From Amphibacillus cookii (GTDB lineage: Bacteria; Bacillota; Bacilli; Bacillales; Amphibacillaceae): a DNA stretch of 64,000 nucleotides. The stretch lies in assembly GCF_016908375.1 (NCBI RefSeq), contig NZ_JAFBDS010000003.1:186001-250000 (forward strand), in the 5' to 3' direction. Position 1 is the stretch's first letter. Each line of letters opens with the position of its first letter. This document shows, piece by piece, positions 1-7,665 of this stretch. A program made the translations under genes and the position numbers. The notes below the pieces were generated by a model. That model was not told the origin of the DNA, ran no database searches, and saw nothing but the letters and a program-made list of their open reading frames with translations.

Positions 1-197
1 TAAATTACACAGTCTGCCCACTTAAATTTTTCTTGTTCTTCTTCAATCAAATAGCCTTCGTCTATATTTGTAAGCTTCACCTCATGTGACAATGTAAATT
101 CCAAAAAGGATTTCATATGTTCGGTTAACGTTCGATTTAACCTTCCTTTACTATTTGGATAAAATTGGTGCCCATTAATAATTAAAATGCGTTTCAT
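1..197 (-). CDS. NAD(P)H-dependent quinone oxidoreductase, MdaB-like (N-terminal part, cut by window edge)
   Basis: The first 65 codons of a minus-strand gene are present; the rest lies beyond the left edge. The start is the ATG ending at 197. The translation opens with MKRILIINGHQFYPNSKG, a flavodoxin-like fold first strand with the phosphate-binding loop, and near residue 60 has FKWADCVI, which resembles the FLWADVVI segment of the MdaB (modulator of drug activity B) family. These are FAD/NAD(P)H-dependent quinone reductases that act in the cytoplasm. The family call rests on remembered motif similarity over a short piece. Confidence 0.6.
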   Translation of the reverse strand, partial: MKRILIINGHQFYPNSKGRLNRTLTEHMKSFLEFTLSHEVKLTNIDEGYLIEEEQEKFKWADCVI

Positions 198-377
198 GTT
201 GATTTTCACTCCAGTCCATTATGCTATTTTAAATTATGCGATAGCCGATAAAAATATGATTTTACTTAATGCTTATTATATCGATCGGAATTATGTGCTA
301 TAATGGTCGTATAGAGAAATTATTTTCTTTAGAAGCTGTTGTCAGTGCATATATGACTCATAAGTGGAGTGATTAAT

Positions 378-458
378 ATGAAAGGTACACCTATTATTGA
401 TTTTAGAAGTCTAATGCTTATTATTTTTATTATTATTTTCATTATCATTATTTTATAA
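378..458 (+). CDS. possible 26-aa hydrophobic membrane peptide
   Basis: This short frame has a GGAG ribosome binding site eight bases before the ATG and a TATAAT hexamer at 299-304 about 70 bases further up. The peptide starts with a polar MKGTPIIDFRS segment and ends in about 14 residues that are almost only Ile, Leu and Phe, enough for one membrane helix. I do not recognise it. It could be a small membrane protein or a type I toxin-like peptide, but AT-rich DNA easily gives such a run, so it may be chance. Confidence 0.35.
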   Translation: MKGTPIIDFRSLMLIIFIIIFIIIIL

Positions 459-699
459 TGGTATATTTCTTCCCATGCTTTAAACCTCACTTCCCCCTCT
501 TATCCTGCAAAGAAATATAGCTAATGCTATTTTAAATTAATTCGACATCATATATAATATGATTAATCCATTTAATCAAAATATCAAACGATTGCACCAA
601 ACGGTAGTTAGAAAGTTAAACGCTATCATTTTATTTGTTTAACTTATCCACTTAAACTACGATTTCGATCTGACTCATTTTCTAGAAAAAGGATGAAGA

Positions 700-1725
700 A
701 TGATGGCCATAACAATAAAAGATGTTGCAAAGAAAGCAAATGTTGCTCCTTCCACTGTATCAAGAGTGATTGCAGATAATCCACGCATTAGTGTAAATAC
801 AAAAAAGCGCGTTCGAAAAGCAATGAAAGAGCTTGGCTATCACCCAAATGTAAACGCGAGAAACTTAGCTGTACGTTCTTCGCAATCCATTGGCGTCATT
901 ATGCCCTCCTCAGCTGAAACAGCTTTGCAAAACCCCTTTTTCCCTGAAGTATTACGAGGAATTGGGAGTATAGCTCATGAAACCGAATATTCTCTATATG
1001 TTTCAACCGGCGGTGATGATAGACAACTTTTCGAAGAAGTAAAACGTATGGTTTTCGGTAATCGTGTTGATGGTATCATCTTGCTTTATTCTCGTGCTAA
1101 CGATCCAATTATCGATTTTTTAGTTGAAGAGAAATTTCCATTTGTCGTTGTAGGTAAACCCTACAATAATGAAAGTAGCATTACTTACGTAGACAATGAC
1201 AACGTTCATGCTAGTATGGAGCTAACTAATCATTTGATTGAATTTGGCCATCGGCAAATTGCCTTTATCGGGGGAACGACAGACTTAATGGTAACTAGGG
1301 AACGACTACTAGGATATAAGCAAGCATTAGCCGATGCAAATATTGCCTTTAAGGAGAAATATATCGTTCATGATGAATTTTTACGCTCAAGTGGGCATAA
1401 AGCAGTTGAACAATTATTTGCTTTAAGTACGCCGCCTAGTGCAATTGTTATTGCTGATGACATGATGAGCCTAGGTGTAATCAATATGTTAGAAGAGTTT
1501 GGACTGGATTGTCCAAGTGATGTGTCAATTACAAGCTTCAATAATTTATACTTATCAGAGTTAACAAGACCACCATTAACAACCGTAGATATTCAAATTT
1601 ACAAATTAGGTATTCAAAGTGCTAAATGTTTAATAGAACAATTAAAGTCAAAGGATGAACCTGCCAAACGGGTGATTGTACCTTATGCCATTAAATATCG
1701 AAGCTCAACAAAAAAAATAAAATAA
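700..1725 (+). CDS. LacI/GalR family repressor, MalR-like
   Basis: A 341-aa DNA-binding repressor. Residues 4-25 form the LacI helix-turn-helix (TIKDVAKKANVAPSTVSRV) followed by the hinge helix ending NARNLA; residues 65 to the end form the periplasmic-binding-protein-like effector domain. The wording of the HTH and of the stretch NPFFPEVLRGI is close to Streptococcus/Bacillus MalR repressors of maltose genes. No maltose genes lie next to it, so the target is unknown. The start follows AAAAAGGA with six bases of spacing; a second ATG three bases on is equally possible. It is monocistronic, with an inverted repeat downstream. Confidence 0.85.
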   Translation: MMAITIKDVAKKANVAPSTVSRVIADNPRISVNTKKRVRKAMKELGYHPNVNARNLAVRSSQSIGVIMPSSAETALQNPFFPEVLRGIGSIAHETEYSLYVSTGGDDRQLFEEVKRMVFGNRVDGIILLYSRANDPIIDFLVEEKFPFVVVGKPYNNESSITYVDNDNVHASMELTNHLIEFGHRQIAFIGGTTDLMVTRERLLGYKQALADANIAFKEKYIVHDEFLRSSGHKAVEQLFALSTPPSAIVIADDMMSLGVINMLEEFGLDCPSDVSITSFNNLYLSELTRPPLTTVDIQIYKLGIQSAKCLIEQLKSKDEPAKRVIVPYAIKYRSSTKKIK

Positions 1726-1763
1726 TCATCTAATCTTTTTCTTTTATAACTAATGATCTGTTA

Positions 1764-1805
1764 GCAAGCACAGAGACTCGCTTATAAGTCAGTCTCTGTG
1801 CTTGC
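1764..1805 (+). terminator. strong inverted repeat after the LacI gene
   Basis: A perfect 15-bp stem (GCAAGCACAGAGACT with its complement) encloses a 12-base loop. There is no T tract on either side, so it is a hairpin of unsure function rather than a textbook intrinsic terminator. Confidence 0.5.
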
Positions 1806-1869
1806 GCTTATTGCTGGTAGTGACTATAAGTTCCTCTTCTGACATCTTATCTAACTTTTGTTTAGACAT
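1789..1869 (-). CDS. possible 26-aa small protein
   Basis: ATG at 1867-1869 has an AAAAAGGGG ribosome binding site seven bases upstream. The peptide reads MSKQKLDKMSEEELIVTTSN then a basic tail KRKHRD. Its last codons run into the hairpin at 1764-1805. I do not recognise it. The good ribosome binding site is the main support; the rest is inference. Confidence 0.3.
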   Translation of the reverse strand: MSKQKLDKMSEEELIVTTSNKRKHRD

Positions 1870-2182
1870 TTAACTACCCCTTTTTGTAAGCGCACTCAAA
1901 ATTATACTTGCATTTTATAGAGTGCATGTTAACTTGTTAGTAACTTATTGTTTATCTTAAATGTATATACGGGTGTGATGAAATGATTGACTCTTTTGCA
2001 GGAGAAGCAATGCCTGGGCGTAATCATAAACTTAAAATAGCTGCTAAATGACTCATACAAATATGTCATATTTTACTTTCAATAAATATAATCCAGAAAC
2101 AAATCATGTCCAATTTACAGCTTAAATACATCCCATTCATATAACAACACATATTTTCTTTAAGCACCGCTTTAAAAAGAAT
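1870..2182. other. intergenic stretch, nothing firm
   Basis: AT-rich spacer between the LacI gene region and the coiled-coil gene. A 22-codon frame starting at 1983 has a poor ribosome binding site and I do not claim it. No terminator or RNA gene is clear. Confidence 0.4.
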
Positions 2183-2599
2183 CTAATCTTCAAACTTTTG
2201 TTTCAATAAAAACAATTCCTTTTCGAGTTTATTTACTTTTTCCATGACAAAACCAAACTCTGAGATTCTCGACTCGGTGATTAATTCAAACTGGTTGCCT
2301 ATACCATCTAATTTCATATCAACAACTTCTAGTTTTGCATCAATACTATTTAGACGCTGATCTATTACATTTAAACGTTTATCTAGTTTATTAATGGTAC
2401 CATCTATCACATTGAAATGCTTATCCATTTCACTAAAGCGGTCATCTACCTTATTAAAGCGATTATCCATTTCGCTTAGACAATCATCTATTTTATTAAA
2501 TCTTAAATGGATATCTTTTTTTAAAACGTTTATTGTTCCTTTATATTCTTCCATTCCATGATTAATCTTATCAAGCAAGTTAAGCATTTCTTCTTCCAT
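2183..2599 (-). CDS. coiled-coil protein of unknown function
   Basis: A 138-aa protein built almost wholly of short near-repeats of the pattern (N/D)K(V/I)D(D/K)RF(S/N)EMD, about seven to eleven residues apart from residue 25 to 105, which is a classic long coiled coil. No signal peptide or membrane segment is seen. The start ATG follows GGAGG with nine bases of spacing. The protein stands alone between serC and the LacI gene. It resembles phage or surface-associated coiled-coil proteins only in composition, so no function is assigned. Confidence 0.6.
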   Translation of the reverse strand: MEEEMLNLLDKINHGMEEYKGTINVLKKDIHLRFNKIDDCLSEMDNRFNKVDDRFSEMDKHFNVIDGTINKLDKRLNVIDQRLNSIDAKLEVVDMKLDGIGNQFELITESRISEFGFVMEKVNKLEKELFLLKQKFED

Positions 2600-3050
2600 T
2601 ACATTCTCCCTCCTTGTTGATTGATTTTTTGTAAGGATAAAAGTTAATCTATCTTCTCGTTATGATTGCTTTTATTATAACCTAAACAGCGTTACCATTT
2701 AAGATCAAATCTCGACTTTCTTCATTTTAAACAGCATACAACTAAAACCTTTATTTGTAGAGACACAACCGTTACTATTAAGATTAAAATAGAGCTTTGT
2801 CATTTTAAAGTCAAGAAGCTATCGATCTCGAATAAATGAAAAATACAGATGATTTATTTTACAAAACCTAAATATATAATCGAAAAAGAAAAGTATGCTA
2901 ATCATCTCATAACGATTATCTTTTGTGAGGGAAGGATAGCCTATAGTGATGTCTCAGTCGAATATATTTAAGTATTAAGTACATTTTTTATTCCATTTGG
3001 GCAATATACTTTCGTTTCAGATGTATTTTTATTTAGACGAACACCAATAG
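2600..3050. other. AT-rich intergenic region
   Basis: About 450 bases between the start of the coiled-coil gene and the serC terminator. I see no open frame with a ribosome binding site, no RNA gene and no repeat. It should hold the promoter for the coiled-coil gene. Confidence 0.4.
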
Positions 3051-3092
3051 TAAAAAGAGGGGCATTCACAAGTTCTGCACTTGGAACACCCC
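3051..3092 (-). terminator. intrinsic terminator of serC
   Basis: Reading the minus strand, GGGGTGTTC pairs with GAATGCCCC and an inner CAAGT pairs with ACTTG; the stem is followed by TCTTTTTACT. It lies 20 bases after the serC stop codon. Confidence 0.8.
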
Positions 3093-3113
3093 CATTCTGC
3101 TAATTTATAACTG

Positions 3114-4193
3114 TTATTTATTCGCATGCTCAAACGATTTGATAAATTCAACTAATGCTTCTACACCTTCATAGGGCATCGCATTATAAATGCTTGCTCT
3201 CATCCCACCAACAGACCGATGACCTTTTAATGTTTCTAATCCATAGGCCTGAGCTTCCTTAATAAACTTTGCTTCAAGTTCTTTATCACCATCTACAGAT
3301 ACAAAGGGCACATTCATTAGAGATCGATCCTCTTTGTTAATTGGGGCATAAAAAAGTTCAGACTGATCAAGGGTCTGGTATAACAATGCTGCTTTATCAC
3401 GATTTTGCTGCTCCATCTCTGTTAATCCACCTCGCGCCTTGAGCCACTCAAACACTAGTTTTGCTACATATATCGCGAAAGTTGGCGGGGTATTGTAAAG
3501 AGAATTGGAATCTGTTTGCGTTTTGTAGTCAAGCATCGTTGGTACCGCATCTGATGCATGACCAATCAAATCCTCTCTGATGATAACAAGGGTCATTCCT
3601 GCAGGACCAATATTTTTTTGAGCGCCTGCATAGATTAAGCCAAATTTCGACACATCAATGGGCGTTGATAAAATATTTGAAGACATATCAGCAACTAATG
3701 GAATATCTCCCGTATCGGGAATTTCATGAAAAGCTGTTCCTTCAATCGTATTATTCGTTGTGATATGAACATAGTCTGCTTCTGGATCAAACATATCAGA
3801 AGAAAGCTTAGGAATATGATTAATTGTATCTTCTCCAACGACACGCACATTGCCATATTTCTGAGCTTCTTTATAAGCTTTTTTAGACCAAGAACCTGTC
3901 AAAACATAATCTGCTTTTTTATTTTTCACCATAAGGTTTAGCGGGACCATCGCAAACTGTTGAGACGCGCCTCCTTGAAGAAAAAGAACCTTATAGTTTT
4001 CAGGAATATCTAAGAGGTCTCTTATCAACCATTCAGCATCTTCAATAATATTTGAAAACAAGTTTGAACGGTGACTCAACTCCATCACTGACATTCCAGA
4101 ATGGTCATAATTCAATAATTCATCTTGAGCCTTTTTCAAAACACTTTTAGGTAATGCTGACGGTCCTGCCGAGAAGTTATATACTGGGTTCAC
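3114..4193 (-). CDS. serC: phosphoserine aminotransferase
   Basis: A 359-aa PLP enzyme, the usual size for SerC, which converts 3-phosphohydroxypyruvate and glutamate to phosphoserine and 2-oxoglutarate in serine synthesis. It begins [14 protein letters not shown], the SerC signature, has the [10 protein letters not shown] substrate loop near residue 71 and the PLP lysine at about 193 in [10 protein letters not shown]. The C-terminus has the family's [17 protein letters not shown]. The start is GTG, seven bases after AGGTG. It is a single-gene unit with its own terminator; serA and serB are not nearby. Confidence 0.95.
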   Translation of the reverse strand: MNPVYNFSAGPSALPKSVLKKAQDELLNYDHSGMSVMELSHRSNLFSNIIEDAEWLIRDLLDIPENYKVLFLQGGASQQFAMVPLNLMVKNKKADYVLTGSWSKKAYKEAQKYGNVRVVGEDTINHIPKLSSDMFDPEADYVHITTNNTIEGTAFHEIPDTGDIPLVADMSSNILSTPIDVSKFGLIYAGAQKNIGPAGMTLVIIREDLIGHASDAVPTMLDYKTQTDSNSLYNTPPTFAIYVAKLVFEWLKARGGLTEMEQQNRDKAALLYQTLDQSELFYAPINKEDRSLMNVPFVSVDGDKELEAKFIKEAQAYGLETLKGHRSVGGMRASIYNAMPYEGVEALVEFIKSFEHANK

Positions 4194-4238
4194 TTTGCCA
4201 CACCTGCCCTGTTAGATTTCTTTACAAAAAAATATTTT

Positions 4239-4269
4239 AGAAAGGCTTGGCTCCAAGCCAAGCCTTTCT
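4239..4269 (-). terminator. intrinsic terminator after the gltS remnant
   Basis: A 14-bp perfect stem (AGAAAGGCTTGGCT) with a 3-base loop. On the minus strand it is followed by AAAATATTTTTTT. It sits between the gltS remnant and serC, so it would stop gltS transcription; as it lies only about 45 bases before the serC start it could also act as an attenuator of serC. Confidence 0.7.
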
Positions 4270-4408
4270 ATCTATATCATTCCTTTACTTTTTACTTAAT
4301 TGTGAATAGTTTATCAATATTCGCTTTACTTTTCAATACTAATTTTCTTAAAATTTGTATAATTCACATGATTGAGATTAATAGAAAGAGATGTACCACC
4401 GCAATTTC

Positions 4409-4620
4409 TTATTGACGTCGAAAATACCATAGACCAAACAAGAAAAAGAAACTCATGATTATAACAGCTAAAATAAACTGGACCGAACTGATAAATAAGC
4501 GGTAACGAAGCCGCTGTAAAAAGACCGCCCCCAACCAACGGTTTAAACACTATAGCAAGTGCACCTTCTGCTAAGAAGTAGGTTTTATAATAGACGTTGA
4601 GTTAATCATGTTTATAAAAT
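4409..4620 (-). pseudogene. C-terminal fragment of sodium/glutamate symporter (gltS-like)
   Basis: Reading the minus strand from about 4600, the frame gives AEGALAIVFKPLVGGGLFTAASLPLIYQFGP, which matches the C-terminal end of the GltS sodium/glutamate symporter family. A frameshift follows directly after QFGP; in the next frame the protein would continue as a hydrophobic FILAVIIMSFFFLFGLWYFRRQ and stop at 4409-4411, a natural end. Together with the fragment at 5343-5830 this is one broken gene whose middle part is gone. Confidence 0.7.
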
Positions 4621-4688
4621 ATTTTGCTGTGAAATACAACGTCTTTTTTTTGGAATGCCATGTTAATTATTTTATCGGTAGGAAGCTT

Positions 4689-4721
4689 ATAGGGTGGTAG
4701 TCACTCCCGAAGGGGGGTGAC
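4689..4721 (+). promoter_or_regulatory. toxin mRNA leader with RBS-masking hairpin
   Basis: GTCACTCCC (4700-4708) can pair with GGGGGGTGAC (4712-4721), placing the toxin ribosome binding site AGGGGGG in a stem. Just upstream, ATAGGGTGGTA at 4689-4699 is identical to the 3' arm of the terminator downstream of the toxin gene, so the leader can also pair with the 5' arm of that terminator. Both are typical of type I toxin mRNAs that keep their start site closed. Confidence 0.6.
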
Positions 4722-4725
4722 GTTT

Positions 4726-4806
4726 ATGAGTACTTATGAAAGTCTTATTGTTATGATAAGCTTTGCAAGTCTAGTAGTGCTTATAATGAAAGATAACCAA
4801 AAATAA
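4726..4806 (+). CDS. putative holin-like type I toxin (Hol-Tox family)
   Basis: A 26-aa peptide, starting MSTYESLIVMISFASLVVLI and ending in a charged KDNQK tail. The M-S-x-Y-E-x-L start, single membrane helix and short polar tail fit the putative holin-like toxin family of Firmicutes type I toxin-antitoxin modules, which are thought to act by disturbing the membrane. The ATG follows AGGGGGGTGA with about five bases of spacing. The stop codon is part of the first arm of the downstream terminator. It lies inside the region that interrupts gltS and faces a convergent antitoxin RNA. Confidence 0.75.
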   Translation: MSTYESLIVMISFASLVVLIMKDNQK

Positions 4807-4946
4807 TACCACCCTATCTAAGCTAAATGCTTGAATAGGGTGGTATTCTCTGTTTAATTATGTGAGACTGCCATTCTATGGGCAATCTATCGTAGACCAT
4901 TAAAGTGTTCCCGCACTTTAGTGGTCGTTTTTAATTTATTCTTCTG
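4803..4946 (-). ncRNA. candidate type I antitoxin RNA (RNA II-like)
   Basis: On the minus strand a TATAAT hexamer lies at 4954-4959, so transcription should begin near 4946. The predicted RNA of about 145 nt has a 5' hairpin, arms at 4896-4907 and 4914-4925 (one mismatch), with loop CGGGAA, then a small hairpin in TGCCCATAGAATGGCA, then the shared terminator. The loop CGGGA is the exact complement of TCCCG at 4705-4709 in the toxin leader hairpin. It overlaps the toxin mRNA only at the terminator, like par RNA II. Ends are inferred. Confidence 0.65.
4805..4847. terminator. shared bidirectional terminator of toxin and antitoxin
   Basis: A perfect 13-bp stem, AATACCACCCTAT with its complement, around a 17-base loop. 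Plus-strand reading is followed by CTCTGTTT; minus-strand reading by ATTATTTTTGG. It would end both converging transcripts, as in par-type loci. Confidence 0.75.
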
Positions 4947-5144
4947 GACAAATATTATACCACAACTTTCAGAAAAATAAACTTATGTTGATTTAAAAAC
5001 GCCATATATGATTAATAAGAAACACTTAAATACAGAGCATTTAAGCGGAATTATATTCCATATAGATGCTTTTGCAGTCTTTATTAGTTTTTATGTGCTA
5101 AAATAAGTAGTAGGTTCTCATATCCTTATTAAAAGGAGGCTATT

Positions 5145-5366
5145 ATGAGTAATAAAAACATTAATAACAAACTTTTTAATGTTATCATTACTAGTTCATA
5201 TGTAATAATAATATGTATGTTTATAACTTCTGTTATTGCATGGATAAAAACAACCAATTTGATTTTTATTATATCTGGATTTATTAGTATTTTAGGTATT
5301 TTGTTAAATATATACCTTTATTCAAGAGAAAAATCAAAAAATAAGGAGTTCTTGAAAAGTTCCTGA
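5145..5366 (+). CDS. small two-helix membrane protein, 3' end formed from gltS DNA
   Basis: A 73-aa protein with an AAAAGGAGG ribosome binding site and ATG start. Residues about 12-33 and 40-60 are two hydrophobic helices; the C-terminus is basic. I do not recognise the family. The last six or so codons (KEFLKSS and stop) are the reverse strand of the gltS sequence coding GTFQEL, so the original gene was probably cut when this segment joined the gltS remnant. It lies between the toxin-antitoxin locus and the N-terminal gltS piece. Confidence 0.5.
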   Translation: MSNKNINNKLFNVIITSSYVIIICMFITSVIAWIKTTNLIFIISGFISILGILLNIYLYSREKSKNKEFLKSS

Positions 5367-5830
5367 CAACCCAACAGCTGTGCCATGACCACCGACAAAA
5401 CTAATTTCAATTAACGGACCTGTTAGTGGACTCATGTCGAAGAATGGTGTCAAGATAAAAAAACCCAGTACATACTGTTCCCACGAAACGGTTTGTCCCA
5501 TAACCACTTGCGGCCCGGCAATGTGTTCCAAACCTCTAAAACAGAAGAAGAGAGAAAACCATAATAAAAAACAGCATCTTGTTCAAGCCAAGCCTGTGTT
5601 AGTCTACCTAGCACTTCAGGTCCAACAAATATCGCAATAAAACCTGCGATAATTGAACTTGGTAAAATCAAATCACGCAACCATTTTATATGTACGCGCA
5701 AGATCTTACCTATAATCAAAAACATACCTAACATAATAAAGCTAAAACCGATTGTGTTTGCTGACAAAGCAATAGCCTCCTTGACTGCCTTACTATATAT
5801 CTCATACCACTGATTTCGTCCATTAAACAT
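5343..5830 (-). pseudogene. N-terminal fragment of sodium/glutamate symporter (gltS-like)
   Basis: The minus strand from 5830 gives an open frame with LSANTIGFSFIMLGMFLIIGK and LPSSIIAGFIAIFVGPEVLG, typical of the first helices of GltS symporters. Near 5535 the reading jumps to another frame that continues IAGPQVVMGQTVSWEQY and SPLTGPLIEISFVGGHGTA, again GltS. Relative to the family about 20 residues are missing at the jump (after SSSVLEVW), so there is an internal deletion with frameshift. The sequence ends at GTFQEL near 5343, where foreign DNA begins. No ribosome binding site precedes 5830. Confidence 0.75.
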
Positions 5831-5831
5831 G

Positions 5832-5877
5832 AGAAAAGCTATCCCAATCGTTTTTTAGCGAATGGGATAGCTTTTCT
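5832..5877. terminator. long inverted repeat at the gltS start
   Basis: A 15-bp stem AGAAAAGCTATCCCA with its complement around a 16-base loop. No T tract follows on either strand, so use as a terminator is uncertain. It abuts the broken start of gltS. Confidence 0.4.
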
Positions 5878-6061
5878 TAGACTTGGTTCTTTAAGTTTTT
5901 ACCTCAGCACTTTTCTAATATGAAAAAGACGTTATGATCTCCCGACAAGAAGTAAGCAGCGATCATGCGACCAAAAACTTCCAGTTGTCTGGAGTTATTC
6001 TATCCCCTTTTAAAGGATATATACGCTATCTTTAAATGATAGTGATAAAAAAACTTGGAAG

Positions 6062-6994
6062 TCAGTTAAGGTGAGTATCTAGAAAATGTCGAACTTTATT
6101 TTGATACAACTTTGTGTCGGTACGGTTAGCTAAACCATGTCCGGCACCTTCTATAATTAGCAACTGTTTCTCACTTGTACAAGCTTGATAAAGCCGATTA
6201 ACCATCTCTGTAGGTACGAAAGCATCGTCTGATCCATGAACAAATAATATCGGTACTGATGCTTTAGCCACTTGATTAAGTGCAGATGCCTCTGAAAAGC
6301 TATACCCTGCACGAATTTTAGTTAACCAGCTTGTAGCATTTAAAATAGGAAAAGCAGGCAATCGGTACATCCGCTTCATTTGATAAGTTAACTCATCTTT
6401 GACTGAAGTGTAACCACAATCAGCAATGGTTGCTTTAACTTGTTTTGGTAACGTTTCGCCACTTGTCATCATCACTGTTGCAGCCCCCATTGAAACACCA
6501 TGTAAAATAATTTCGACATCGTCACCTAATGTTTTTATAATTTGATTAATCCAATCTAAATAATCTAGGCGCTCATGCCAACCAAAACCGATGTATTTCC
6601 CTTCACTTTTCCCGTGTCCTCTAGCATCCGGTAATAAAATGTTCATATTATACTGTTCATGGTAAATTCGGGCAAATTCCTTCATAATCGATGCTTCACC
6701 AGAATAACCGTGAGCTAACAAAACGGTTTGCCGCGTCGCTACTTTTGCAGATAAATAATAACCATGCAAATGGAGTTTGTCTCTACTTATTAATGACCAA
6801 TCTTCAAACGTTTGATCAGCCCACCACTTTTGATCCGATTTTACACATTGATCTAATTCAGGGGTCATTTGTAAATCGGGATCCTCTTGGATAAAGACTT
6901 TTTCTGCTCGTGCGATAGCAAAATTGTAAAAGTAAAAGCTCGCTCCAACAATTAATAGTGTTACAACAATTAGCCCAATCAATAAATAGATCAT
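6062..6994 (-). CDS. membrane-anchored alpha/beta hydrolase
   Basis: A 310-aa protein similar in layout to Bacillus YqkD. Residues 1-25 (MIYLLIGLIVVTLLIVGASF) form one membrane anchor; the rest is a serine hydrolase domain with the nucleophile elbow GVSMGA near residue 165, the aspartate in HGSDDAFVP and the histidine in EGAGHGLA near the C-terminus. The substrate is unknown. I use the ATG at 6992-6994, which has AAAGGAGA upstream and overlaps the stop of the acetyltransferase gene by four bases, rather than the longer frame; the two genes are thus translationally coupled. Confidence 0.85.
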   Translation of the reverse strand: MIYLLIGLIVVTLLIVGASFYFYNFAIARAEKVFIQEDPDLQMTPELDQCVKSDQKWWADQTFEDWSLISRDKLHLHGYYLSAKVATRQTVLLAHGYSGEASIMKEFARIYHEQYNMNILLPDARGHGKSEGKYIGFGWHERLDYLDWINQIIKTLGDDVEIILHGVSMGAATVMMTSGETLPKQVKATIADCGYTSVKDELTYQMKRMYRLPAFPILNATSWLTKIRAGYSFSEASALNQVAKASVPILFVHGSDDAFVPTEMVNRLYQACTSEKQLLIIEGAGHGLANRTDTKLYQNKVRHFLDTHLN

Positions 6995-7542
6995 GATTGA
7001 TCTCCTTTCACCGCTTGCCACTCATCTTCCAACATACTCATTTCATAAAGGTCCCAATAATCGTCACCGACTTTACGCGCATGGCGAAGTAACCCATCAA
7101 TTTGAAAACCAACTTTTTGATAACAACTTAATGCAGACTGATTAAAGTCAAACACGCCTAACGATGCTTTATGTAATTGCCACCGATCAAAAATAATTTC
7201 ACAAGCAGCTCTTATCATTTGTTGTCCATAACCTTGACCTCTACTCCGCGGTTCACCAATTAACACACGTGAAATGCGAGCACTCCTCTGTTTTAAGTCA
7301 ACAGCAGCAATCTGCAGATGACCAATAACTTGTCCGGTTTGCTGCTCAACCACTCGATAAATATAGCGCGTGGCTCCATTTTTATTAGCACCTTTTAAAT
7401 AAGCTTCTAATTGGGCATGTGTCAACGGATAGGTTAATTCGGCCCCTCCTGTCCATTGATACAAAAAAGATGTAGACGCATTTACATTCCAATCAATCAA
7501 TGTTTGAAAATCATCTTTTGTAAAGTATTCTAATCTAATCAT
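6991..7542 (-). CDS. GNAT family N-acetyltransferase
   Basis: A 183-aa acetyltransferase. The acetyl-CoA pyrophosphate loop is visible as RSRGQGYGQQMI near residue 97-108, preceded by the strand SRVLIGEP; the family C-terminal helix and strand (LSCYQKVGFQIDGLLRHA) follow. RimJ/RimL-type small-molecule or protein acetylation is likely, with the acceptor unknown. It is the first gene of a two-gene unit with the hydrolase downstream. Confidence 0.85.
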   Translation of the reverse strand: MIRLEYFTKDDFQTLIDWNVNASTSFLYQWTGGAELTYPLTHAQLEAYLKGANKNGATRYIYRVVEQQTGQVIGHLQIAAVDLKQRSARISRVLIGEPRSRGQGYGQQMIRAACEIIFDRWQLHKASLGVFDFNQSALSCYQKVGFQIDGLLRHARKVGDDYWDLYEMSMLEDEWQAVKGDQS

Positions 7543-7665
7543 TGAACTATCTCCCTATTATAAATTCCTTTCTTATTTTAGCAGAATATTGATCAATTAA
7601 GACACTTTTTTACTTGTGAATAACTATATGGACAAATCCTCATAATATTAACAGAGGTGAAAACG

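Noticed and set aside
1983-2051. 22-codon plus-strand frame
   Set aside because: Weak ribosome binding site, no conservation evidence and no clear promoter or terminator.
4194-4325. T-box leader before serC
   Set aside because: There is a hairpin with a T run, but no AGGGTGGNACCGCG-like T-box core; the hairpin fits the end of gltS.
5434-5640. 68-codon plus-strand frame
   Set aside because: It lies antisense to the gltS remnant and has no ribosome binding site or family likeness.
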